Source: Vitrella brassicaformis (Eukaryota > Sar > Vitrellaceae). Taken from it: a stretch of DNA of 64,000 nucleotides. The stretch covers positions 1 to 64,000 of the forward strand of contig CDMY01000384.1 of the NCBI GenBank assembly GCA_001179505.1. The letters are read 5' to 3'. The stretch's first letter is position 1. Every line of letters begins with the position of its first letter. The position numbers and the translations under genes were made by a program. The notes below the pieces were generated by a model. That model saw only the letters and a program-made list of their open reading frames with translations, ran no database searches and had not been told where the DNA came from. Below, piece after piece: positions 44,792 through 56,200 of the stretch.

Positions 44792-45604
44792 TAGGTACAC
44801 ACAAAGGAATCAGCACACACGCAACGAAACGCAGAACGGCATTCAAGTGTCCTCTCTGCTCGACGGGTCCGTGACAGACAGGCGAATGGGCGGCCGCTGA
44901 CCGACCGAGGGATGGGTGTTGTGTGTGCTGCGCTGAGGTGCTGTTCGGTGATTGATGTAGAGGCTTGCCGAGAGACCGTGTGGAGGGTAGACAGACGCGT
45001 GTGTGCGTGTGCCTTTATTGGGCCGACTGACTGTGAGTGAAAGAGTGTGCCTTTTGCCGTCCGTGTGTTCGGTCACTCCCCGTGTTCACCACCGCCCACA
45101 GACCGACAAATGCAGTGGTACGTGTGCCCGTATACGCACGCACCCCTGCATTCGTTGTGTGTGGTGATGGAAACGGTGAAGGACGGCACGTGGACTGAGC
45201 AGCCAGACGCTTTAGTATACACACATAACTTACTGGTTGAGGTGAGTTTTTGTCTTGGCGACTTCGACCCCACTCGTGCATTGCATATCACTGAATGTGT
45301 GCATGTGTGATGGATCCCACCCACCCACCCGACAAGGCATCGCACACGCGTACACTCCGACCGACGCTATATAGCTCTCTATAGACACAAAGGAAGGAAA
45401 AGTGCGCCATCGGTGCGCCTGTCTTGCCACACGCTAGTACTGTGTGATGGGATCAAAGTGGCGCACAGCACAGCAGTCGCACACCAACTGCCAGTCCCCT
45501 CTACACACGCACACCTCCCAGCCTCTGGCCGCCATCAGCTCAGTGCATCGTTCGCTGGCCACTCTCTATCTACCGATCTAGCTGCTCTACACGCTCCCAT
45601 CCTA
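44792..45604. other. Intergenic
   Basis: Convergent intergenic stretch of about 800 bases between the KH/RS gene and the primase gene. No exon pattern, RNA gene or long repeat could be supported. Confidence 0.5.
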
Positions 45605-46557
45605 TCAGTGTGTGTCTCCTCCTGCCGGGGCGGCAGATGCTGCTGCGGCGGCGGCGGCCGGGGCGCTGCTGCTGCTGGCGCCTTCCTGGTCCACGTCCAT
45701 GTCGGCGGGGCCGCCCTCCTCCTTCTTGACCTTGCCGTCGCCGCTCTTGGCGCCCCAATACCTGCGTTCAGCACAAACGCAACATGAGGCGTGTCTTGTC
45801 GGTTGGTTGGGCGGGTGTGTGATGGTTGTGGGGCTGACTTGCAGCTCTCGGTGTAGAAGGCGTTGGGGTGGTTGCCCACGCCGTCAGCTGCACTCATCAC
45901 AAGACGCACACAGATGGAGAGGAACATAACTTCTGTGTGTGTCGGCTGTGGCGCGAGTAGGTAACCTTACCTGCTGAGTCGGGGTGGGTGGCCCTGAAGT
46001 ACTCCACACACCCCAGCTGAGCGACCCGACCACAAAGAGAACCACGACGTCAGTGGATGGATGGACGTTGAGCTCCCGCCCACCTGACCTGGTAGTGGTG
46101 TCCCTTGACGAGGTCCAGGATCTTCTTGGTGGATCCGTCTGCATTTATGTGTGGGGGACAGACAGACAGACGCGCAGACACCCGCCCAGAAGTGGAAGGA
46201 CGCAGGGCAGGGCTGTGTGGCGCTCTTTGGTTGTGCCTCTTACCTGGCACGTTGTAACGCCTCATGAGCTGGCTCAGAGGGCCGGGGTCGAAATGCTTGA
46301 ACGGACAACCTGCGCAACGCAACACAGACAACCAACCGACCAACCGACCACACACAGGCAAATCACAGGACTGGCTGCTGGCTGCACTGTCGTTCCCAGC
46401 TCGTGGCTGGTTCTTGTCTGTCGGTGACTGACCGTGGTAGTCTCCCGGGCCAGGGTTGGGTGGTGCGTCGCCGCTCATGAGTTTGGCGCAGCCGTAGGGG
46501 GGCTTGCTCTTCATGTGACCGACCTTGCCGTAGATGTGCTTGATGTGGTAAGCATGC

Positions 46558-46607
<50 letters not shown>

Positions 46608-48722
46608 TCTACCCATCCCTGTCGGCGTGGTGACGTGCTTACTCCTTGTCAAACGCCGTGGCCTTGAGCGTCATGTTCTGCTTGAAGTAGGAGAGTTCCT
46701 CCTCCATCGACATGCCCGCGCCCTTGAGGAACAGCCAGATCTGCAGACGGCCCCAGTGCTTCAAGTGACGCTCGCTCCTGACACACACACACACGCCCGA
46801 CAACGTGTGTGTGTGTGTGTGTGTGTGTTCGTTGCTGTGGTGATGGATCGTGGTTCCCACCTGAGCCCCTCCATCAGGCGGCGCATGCACGGCGGAAACG
46901 AACGCGGCACGACCTGATGATAGACACAACCACAACCACAACCACAATATGCCTAATGGACTGACTGCATGTGTCTGGCCGCTTCCCCCTCCCTCCCTCC
47001 CTCCCTCCCCAAGGCACCGCACCTTGTCGATGTTGTGTGGCGTGAGTCGCTCCACGTGCTGCTCCTCAGGGCTGAAGGCTGACGGGTCCGGACCTGCACA
47101 CGCCAGCAGCATCGGCCAGCTCAGCTGGTCGCAGTGTGGTGGTGGTGGTGGTGCGTCTCTCTCCCACCCACCCACCCCACCCCACCGCCCATTGCCTGCC
47201 TGCCTACCTAGGTATATGTTCTTGAGGTTCTTGACGAACGAGCCGAAACGGGGGTCGTTGTGCACCTCCTGACCCACCCACACATCCTCACATGGACCGA
47301 CAAGCTGCGGTTGGGTCGGCTGATGGGTGTGGTGTGTGCGTACGTACCACGATGTGGCGCGAGTTCTGCAGGCACTTGAGCTGAGCCAGCAGGAACTGTC
47401 TGAACGGACAGACACCGACGAAGGACTTAGAGGATGCCAGTGGGGTGGTAGTGGTCACCGAACCAACCACCCACCTGTATCTGTTGGCAATGATGGTCTT
47501 GAGGTCCTCCTCGGCCACAAACGCTACACCACCTGATCGGTCAAGAGCCACAGCAATCGGCAGGGGCAGTGACGTTGTTTCCTTCCTGGCTCACGCACGT
47601 CGTAAGACGACTTTCCGCCGCGCAACGAGTGATGCAGCGGCCTCCCACGGCACCTGACGTCCGTCAGCCGCATGTTATGCACACGCAGGTGTGGCTGTCC
47701 GAAGCATGCACTGTCAGCCTCTGCTTACCTGATAGAAGCGCTGGTCTTTTTTGCCGGGCGAAACATCGTAGATGTCGAGCCGCAGCCCGTCAGGGATGTC
47801 ATTCCACTCCATCTGAGACCACGGTGGTGCACAAGACGCACAAAGAGTGTGTATGCGTATGTGTATGTGTAGAGGTGTGTGTACTGACCGAGTGGTATCT
47901 GATGCCCTCTCTGAGGAGGAAGTTGGCCGTCACGGCAGAGCTGCTACCTGGCACACCACACCACAACACACACACACCCACACCCACACCGACACACACG
48001 ATACACATACCCCAATCACACCAGGTCTATGTGTGGCGACCCTGGCCTCTCTCTGCCCACCTAGTTTGGCCTTGAGCATGTGCACCTCCTGCGAAACAAA
48101 CCAGTTCTGCTTCTCGCTACTCTCGCAAAACCTGACAGACAATGGCACACAACACCAACACCCACATAGCGTGTTGGCGGACTGTGTGCGGCTGGCTCCC
48201 CCCCTCCCGTTCTTACGCCAGTCTGAGTGTGAAGTGGGAGTGCTCGTCGCACTCCTTGGCCCGCTCTGTTGACAATGGTCCGTTAGGGTCCTCGACGGCC
48301 AGGCCATGTTCGTAGAGCGATTTCATGACTTTGTCCTCCCGCTGCCGCACCATCTGGCCGTAGTTGCTCATGTCGGCATCGTCGCTGGCGTCCAGGTCTG
48401 TGGCGTCCAGGCTGTAGATGCGCTCGATGTCCTTCAACACTGACAGATGTGAGATGCATCAGATCAACACGACACACACGGGAGATCCATCCATCCATCC
48501 ATCCATCTGCTCTGCGTGTGGAGTGTGTGTTGTATGTGTATGTGTGTGTGTACCTTTGAGTCTGGCTATGGCATAGTCCTTGAAGTCCCTCACGGGCAGG
48601 GTGATGTCGGGGAACTCGCGATACAGGCTGATGAACACTCCCTTCCGCACAGGAGGCGGCGCTGGCTGTGCAGCGCTGCCAGCAGCGGCTGCAGCCGATG
48701 CTTTCCCCCTATTCGCCTGCAT
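45605..48722 (-). CDS. PRIM2: DNA primase large subunit (PRIM2/PriL)
   Basis: About 17 small exons from MQANRGKASAAAAAGSAAQP (first exon 48554-48722) to the stop at 45605 (last exon 45605-45761). N-terminal parts include RKGVFISLYREFPDITLPV and LKDIERIYSLDATD. The C-terminal iron-sulfur domain is clear: SKPPYGCAKLMSG, GDYHGCPFKHFDPGPLSQLM, ILDLVKGHHYQVR, CVEYFRATHPDS and GNHPNAFYTESCK. These match the conserved order YxCxK, GDYHGCPF, DLVKGxHYQVxC and NHPNxF. The protein works with the catalytic subunit and Pol alpha to start DNA synthesis. The tail is Ala/Ser-rich and acidic. The fourth usual cluster ligand position is Thr (FYTES), with a Cys two residues further. Confidence 0.9.
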
Positions 48723-48780
48723 CCCCTCTAGACCGTCAGCACATAGGGTTCAGGGTTCAGGATTCCAACCCCGGGGGAAG

Positions 48781-49786
48781 ATGCGCGTGCAGGTCTTGCA
48801 TCTGACCGAACAGACGGCGGCCGTCTGTTCGGTCATGTGCAAGACCTGCAGGCGTGTCTTCCACCTCTTCTACGCCATTGAGTGAGCACCCTGCATCGTT
48901 GTGAGCCCTCCTGACGGCCCACTGCACACGCGAGATCTGTCATCTGTCCTCACCCCTCCCTGCCTCCCTCCCTCCCTCCCTCCCTCTGGCGGTGTGCTCG
49001 GCCGACCCACAGGATGCACACACGAGTGACACACAGGCAGGGCGGCTGCTGGCGGCACTGACTGACAGACAGACAGACATCGGTGTGCAGTCAGGTGAGC
49101 GACCAGCGAGTGACACACCGAGGTGGTGCATGGCGCTGTGATGACGGCTGGTGCTTGTCATCTGTCTGTGTGTGGTGTGCTGCAGATGTCGCGTCGTGTG
49201 GTGTGTGTGGTGCGGCGGTGGTTGGCGACAGTCCTGCACTCGAACAACTGGTACGCCGAGAGAGATGGGCACACGGACAGCAGGACGCAGGCAGGACTCA
49301 CACGCACGCACAGGTGTCTTGTCTGTCTGTCTGTCTCTGTGTGTGCAGGTGTGACTGACTGACTGAGTGGCTGATGACTCCGACGCGCTGATGGCGATGA
49401 TATGTGCGGAAGGAAAGAAAGATCGGCCGATGAGTCGACGGACATGTCAACTGAAGTGAACTGGACCTCTCACTATGTCGCGTTTGGGTCGTATGTGCGT
49501 GTCGATTTGTCTGGCTGCCGCTGTCATGTCTCCTTTGACTGGCACTTGTCGGCCGTCTGCTGCCATGAGTGTGTCGGCCGGTGAGTGGGGGGCGGGGAGA
49601 GATGACAGACAGACAGACAGACAGAGAGGGAGGGAGGGAGGGATGATTGGCTGGCTGGCTGCACATGAATCGCTGTGTGGTGTGGTGTGGCGGCTGCGGT
49701 CTGTCTGTGACGAGGCCACGTGTCACGTCTGCTCGCGAGAGTGCTTTGATCTCTCGTCGATGCATCCGTCACACACGGCCGGCTGA
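48781..49786 (+). CDS. Small Cys-rich gene, tentative
   Basis: An exon at 48781-48882 starts MRVQVLHLTEQTAAVCSVMC and continues KTCRRVFHLFYAIE to a GTGAGC donor. Later Cys-rich pieces are at about 49196-49312 (CGVCGAAVVGDSPALEQL or, in another phase, RVVWCVWCGGGW), 49402-49581 (WTSHYVAFGSYVRVDLSGC, then CCHECVGR) and about 49700-49786 (CDEATCHVCSRECFDLS and stop). Paired CxxC motifs suggest zinc binding. Joins between these pieces could not be fixed, so the model is tentative. Its start is 58 bases from the primase start, on the other strand. Confidence 0.35.
48788..48850. repeat. 63-nt near-perfect palindrome
   Basis: Arms begin TGCAGGTCTTGCA and end TGCAAGACCTGCA, centred on base 48819. 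Of 31 base pairs only two (48801/48837 and 48802/48836) do not pair. It begins eight bases after the candidate ATG at 48781 and is open on both strands, giving nearly the same peptide each way (VLHLTEQTAAVCS versus VLHMTEQTAAVCS). Confidence 0.9.
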
Positions 49787-50783
49787 CAGACAGACGGGCC
49801 GACACACACCCTGATCTCTTCGCCTGCGTGACTGTGTGAGAAAGGGAGAGAGAGATATGATCTTTTTCTGTTTCTGTATGCTTTCGTGTCCTCCCCTCTC
49901 CCTCTGTGGGCATCTTATCAGCCTGCCGGCCACCCTAGAGCATCAGCCCATGAAGGGTGTTGGTGCTTGAGGGTTGCCGGGCGGTGACAGAGATGCGCAA
50001 GGGGGGGCGGGCGAGGGGATGAATGGACACACACACGAGACTGCTTACCCGTCCCGCCAAATGAGGCAGCGGGTGGGTCCTGTTGCCGACCGTCCTGATG
50101 TCATGCTTCTACGCACACGCGCACACACGCATGGACCGATGGATGGATGTGTCCACGTGTTGTGTCTGAGTGCGAGTCGTTTGCGTGGGTGTGGGTGGAT
50201 TCGAGCTGTTGAGAGACGAGAGAGAGATGGGATACCGAGAGAGACGTCGATTTGGTTCTTGTGGTGTTGCCTGCGTGTGTCGGTGTGCTGACTGTGATCT
50301 TGTTTGTGACCACGAAACAAATTGATTGTTGATTATCACTCTGTGTGTGGTGGCCATCGACCGGCTGACAGACACACACACACATACACACACAAAGGGG
50401 TGGACAGGCCACTCGTCGGTGTGCAGACTATACCATTGGCAGGCCAATGGCCAAGTCATTAAGGACAACCCATGCGCTCAGGAGCCATTGCACTGCATCG
50501 GTCTCACATCAATAATAGTGCCTAAGCCGATCGCCGGCTGAGAAATGATCAATGACAGAGAGAGGAACGATGTCATCTGTGTCTGTGTGTGAGTGAGACA
50601 GACACACAGATCTAGCTAGAGAGAGACGTCGAATGCGTTTCTGTGCGCTCTTCTCGGCTGGCCGTACGTACGTGTGGCCGTCTTGAGAGGTTTGCTTGGG
50701 TTCGTTTCGGTGTGTCCGCGTCGGACAGGGAGTGAGGATACTGGCCCGACCGAAATAATAGCACAGCGCGACCAGCACAAGCA
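49787..50783. other. Intergenic, probable promoter side of the giant secreted-protein gene
   Basis: No coding exon is supported. It includes CAGA tracts near the left edge and a CA tract at 50372-50395. The last 150 bases before the ATG at 50784 lack long repeats. Confidence 0.45.
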
Positions 50784-53203
50784 ATGCAACTCGCCGCAGC
50801 CTTGGCACTCAACCTGGCGGCGGCGGGAGTGCTCCTCCTCCTCCTCCTCCTCCTCCTCCTCCCTCTGTCGGTGCTGCCGTCTTGCCCTGTGGTGTCCGCC
50901 TCGCCACCTCTCGCCAGCCGTGCCCGCTTCTCATTTCCGTCCCCCTTCACCAAGGGCAAGCTGCTGAGGCGAGAGCTGCAGGACGGTGAGGAGGACGACT
51001 CAGAGGAGACTGGCAAGGAGGGCGCCACGCTGCAGCACCGGGTGGTGGGCCGCTTCGACGCCAAGAAGGCCCCGCCCAAGGACAAGCCGAAAGATGCGAA
51101 GAAGGAAGAGAGCAGCGTAAAGGAAGATAAGGAGGCTGAGGGTGATAAGGGTGATTACGAGCTGGACTATGGCGAGGACGGCTTCAAGGGTGCCGTGCCA
51201 GAGCTCAAGGGCGGACCCAAAGGTGAAGAAGCTGCGGACGGAAAGGAGGAGGCCAACACAGAATCGCCACCTGATGATAATAATGAGGGCGAAGCAACCA
51301 CGTCAACATCAACCACCACCACAAGCACGACCACCTCAACCACCACCACTACCACGACATCTACCACTAAAGCCCCCAGCAAAGAGGAGCGGCAGGAGGC
51401 CACAGAGTCACCCTCTGACAGTGACGAGGGATGGGAGGACAACTACATCGAGGAGCCCGCCGCCAGCGGCTTGCAGGGCAAGACAGATGCTGACGCAAGT
51501 GAAACGGATGGAGGGAAGGCAGAGAAACAGCAGAAGGGGGACCCACAGGACGGTCAGGAGAAGGAGACCACCAAGGAGTCCAAGCCCATCTCGATGGAGC
51601 AGGCGGTGAAGGCAAGGCTGCCTGCCAAGGATGAAAACCGGCAGAAAGAGGACAAGAAACAAGAGAACAAGGCGGCAACAGCAAGCAAGCAGGATGCCAC
51701 GGCAAGCACACCGGCAACATCTGCCACATTCTACTTCCGCAACAGCCTGACCAACGAGCGCATCCCGGTGCCGCTGCAGCCCGGCCGCACACGCAACCCC
51801 CTGCTCACACACCCATTCACCATCGAAATGGTCCTGGAACACCAGAGAGACGGAGCCAATGTGTCCGCCACACACGGCCTCCCCGCCCCAGCGGCCCAGG
51901 AGATCGCCGCCGTCGAGATGAGCCTCTTCATGGAGACCGCTGACAAGAGGCGGCTAGAGGAGGTCCATCTTCACTCACCCTCTGCGATGTCGCTGCGTGT
52001 GTCGTCTCTCGCCGACAACAAAGGTGATGTTACAGCTGTTGGCGAGACGCCCCTGCTGAGTGTGGAGCACCGCAAGGAGCCGTATGTGATGTGCAGCGAC
52101 GGGCAGAGGGGCTGCTGGGTGGGGGACTTCCCTGGCACTTATCGGGTGCGGGCCGTGTTCCGGAGTGTGCATGGCAACACCCTGCCGCCCGTCGAAGTGC
52201 TCATCGATGTGCCGAGTGAGCGGCGTGGGTGTTTGTATGTCAACAACCGTCATGTGTCCGGCTGTCTGTGTGCTTCTGCATCCTTCAGGGCTCGATCCCC
52301 GTGCTGCCGACTGCCTGGCAGTTGGCGGTGTGCCGAGCAAATCGCCGGCCGACGACAAGGATGCCGACAGGCTGGCGTGCTGCCCCGTTGCGTGTGGGAG
52401 ATGTGACGCTGCACCCGACACCGACGAGTGCGTCAGGACACCGGAGTGCTGCCCTTCTCGCGTTCTCGAGAGTGACCAAGCGACGGTGTGCAGAAGTGAA
52501 GACGGCAGCAAGGATGCAGCAGCGCCGCCATGCTTCACAGGCACGGGAGCATCCACATACACATCCACACACACACAATTGGACGGGTGGGCATGACAAC
52601 GCTCGTGTGCGTGTGGCTGCAGAGCCCTCATCGCGTCTCGGGGATCTGTATTTCGTCCATCCGGCGACCGGGCAACGCATCGGCCCGCCCCTCCTCCCGC
52701 CCCCACACATCAACCGGCAGCTCACATCGCCATTCAACATGGAGGTCCACACATGGCACGCCACCAAAGACGACAAGCCGTCCATCAAGATGGAGCTGGC
52801 GCGCATCGACGGACTCATCGGCCACGACGCCGCATACGCCGGCGCGCTGATGAACGTATCATTGCCGTATCTCGATGCCGGCAAGGACGGCGACATGTGG
52901 CCTACAAAAGCGAAGGAGCGGATGGCAAATGCGGTCGAGGCGGGGGCGGTGCTGTCACGTGTGGGCTCTGGGGCGCCGTTCACTCTGTGTCAAGCCAAAG
53001 ACGGTGGCAAGAGGGACGCACTGGGGGCGTGCGAGGTCCGTGCCGATGGAGACAAGAAGGGGAGCCAGCTGCCCGGGGGCATGTATCGGCTCACGGCCAC
53101 CATGCTGGACGAAAAGCAGCAGCCAGTCGGCCAGCAACAGACGGCCATCATACAACTGGAACGTGCGCAAGAGAAGCAAGAAAGAAACTCACACACCTTT
53201 GTT

Positions 53204-53234
<31 letters not shown>

Positions 53235-56200
53235 GTGTGCTTGCAGGCCCGTCCGCGTCTGAGGCGCAGTGCTTCGAGCACTTGGGTGTGCTTGACGTCG
53301 CATCCCAGGCCTGCTGTGCGTCCACATGCGGGGTGTGCCACACAGACGATAGTCAGCAGTGCAGTGACCGCTGGGGCGGAGCCGAGAGCTGCTGTGCCAA
53401 TAGGATCGTGGAGACCAGGACATTCTGCAGCCATGCCAAGGCGGCGCCGTGCATCGGTGGTAGCCTAGGCGCGGTGCGGGGCGCAGATCCATTTCGCACA
53501 TCCGTCATCGTCTCAATGCGTGTGTGGTTCAGATGCATCCTTGAGTCTCGGCGAGTTATCCCTGATCCGGCCGACAGTCACCACCGAGACGGCCACTACC
53601 GCCCCCTCTGCCCTCATACCCCTCAACGCCACCACTCAGCCACAAGCACAGCCATTCGATCTCACGTCCCTCATTGCTGACCTATCGACCACCACCGCCC
53701 AGCAGCCTGCAGGCCCCCTTCTCGCGGTCACTCAATCCTCAGCGGCTGATTTCAACTTCCACGTAACCATCAACGGCCTCCCGCGGCAGCATGACGGCTT
53801 GGTCGGCGTCAAATTCGATGTGCACCGGGTGGAAAAGGGCAAGAAGGAAAATGCCGCAGCGCTGTTCCTGACACGCGAGCAGAGAGAGCCTCCGTATGCT
53901 CTGTGCTCGTCGAGTGACGGGAGGGAGCGGCTGGTTTATCGGGGGTGTGGGTGGCCTGCGGGTCAGTACCGTGTGACGGCCCAGATGATGTCCCAGGGCA
54001 AGCCTCTCAAGTCGCCTGTGGAGGTCACTGTCAAGACAAAGGGTGAGAAGTGGGATGGATACACGAGACAGGGTGACTGCATGTCGATCTGTGTGCTCTG
54101 TGCATCCCTTTGAAGGTCCGTCTGCAGCGGCCAATGCGGTGGGCATGGACGGCGTCTCAACCTCCGCCGATTTCTCAACCTTCCTGTGCTCGCGCATCCG
54201 CGGCCACATGAGCGACGACAAGGACTATGCGACCAGCTGCTGCCCCGCATTCTGCTCAACCTGCGGCGCGTCACAATGCGCGAAAAGCGGCAGCGAGAAG
54301 CAGCGCCCATCGCCCCTCGACTGGGCCCGCCTGCCGTCCGTCCCCCCACACGCATTCGCCAACACCACCACACTGCTCACATATCTGAAAAGAGACCAAG
54401 AGGGAGGTGGTGTGGTGGATGGTGTGGTGGATGGGCAGCATCGCGATTCGCTGGTTGCGAGGCGTGCAAAAGGTATGGAGGCGGTTGATCGTGCTGAGGC
54501 GCTGGCAAGGCTGGAGAGGGAGGTGCGGGAGCGGCTGTGCTGCGCGTCGTTCGTGGCTGAGCATTTCGGGTCCTGTTGGGAGGGGGCCTCGCCGCACCCC
54601 CCATGTTTGGCGGACGAGCCAGAAGCCAAAACCTTCGCAAACAGCCAGGGTGAGCATTCCGACTCGTTGTCCTTCACGCTTGTCTGGACCTCTGTGCCTG
54701 GCCGTCCTTCAGTGGCTGTCAGCCCGTTGCTGACTTCCATTAGCTTCATCGATCCCATCCCCCCCGGCGCTGCCAAGCCCTCCACAGCCACGGCAAGCAA
54801 CGTGCCTCTCTACCTGCCGAACGAAGCAGCGTTCAATGACCAACCAGCAGATGCGTACGAGCTGATCCCGCCCCTCGCACCCCGCATCCACGGCACACCG
54901 AGACACCTGCCCGTCGCTTTCGCCACGCCCCAGCTCAAGAGCCCTTTCAATCTGCAGATCGGCCTCCACCCCGCCATTGACGAAGACACCTCCCACATCG
55001 GGTTCCACGTCATGGTCCGCCGCGGCAAGGAGGTGGTGTCGCAGCTCTGGGACTTCCGCGCCCCTTTCACGCTCTGTGAAGACATTGTGAGTGACGGCCA
55101 GGATATTGTCAAGGAGTTCTGCGGTTTCGAAGGTCGGCCTGGCAACTACACGATCGTTGCGCAGGCCTTCTGGCTGCAGGGGAGGGAGGGGGAGGGGAAG
55201 GGTGTGAAAGAGGAAACAGAGAGGGCGAGGCGGCTGCAGGGTCAGGACGACGCGCAGCTCGCAGCATGGCACGGGGCCACTGAGAAAGAGGTGTCCGCCA
55301 CATTCAATCGTAGACCGATCGGACCACCCATCACCATGAGCATCGACGTCCCCGGTGAGTCAGGCCTGCTAACGTCCGTCCAACCAACCCTGTCGGTCGA
55401 GTGACCTCCTTGTCTCTGTGTGCGTCTCTGTGTCTCAGAGAAGTCCCCCGCCGTGGAAGAGTGCTTCCGCTCACACGGCATCCTGCAGCCTTCCCCCACA
55501 CCACACTCCCCTTCTCTGGCCTGCTGCCCAGCCGAGTGTGGCCGGTGCGACAACGACGATGGCGAGTGTGCCGTCCGCGGCAGGGCCCTCTTCCTCGACC
55601 CACGTGCGTGCTGCCCCAATGAGATCCTCAAGGCGGCTGTCGGCATGAAGACCTACAAGAGTGACAGTGACGGCGAGACACGAATGCCAATAGGCGAGCC
55701 GTCGCCTCGGTGCGCGCTGCAGGGTGCAGCGCCGTGTGTGGCGGCCACGAGCGGGTTGAGTGTTGCGCTGCGGCGAGACATCTGCGAGAGCGCCCTCAAT
55801 GGGAACTTTAACGCTTTGCACAACACATGCTGCTCGGGGTCATGCGGCACATGTGCGGCAGACTCAATCTGCCACCTGCGACAGGGCGGGGCCGATGGCT
55901 GCTGCCCCCTCACCATCACAGACCAGCAGCAGTTGCCGTGCTCAGCCAAGGGAGCGGCGCCATGCCTTGTCGACGATGGGCCCTACCATTTCCCGTCCGC
56001 TGAGGTCCGCAGATGGGCATTTCGTCCGTCAGAACAACCAAGACGGTCCGCTCACGGCTGCAGCGTCGACACGCCAAGCCGGTGTGTGATCTACCAGGTG
56101 GTCACTGACCGCTTTGCGCTCTCGCCAGGCAGTGAATCGGACGATGTGTGTGCCGGGGAGGTGGAGAGCGAGTGTCAGGCCATGGCTGGCGGGGTCGGTG

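Noticed and set aside
50816-50862. CTC trinucleotide expansion as a possible assembly error
   Set aside because: It encodes the Leu core of a plausible signal peptide and the frame remains open for 1.4 kb.
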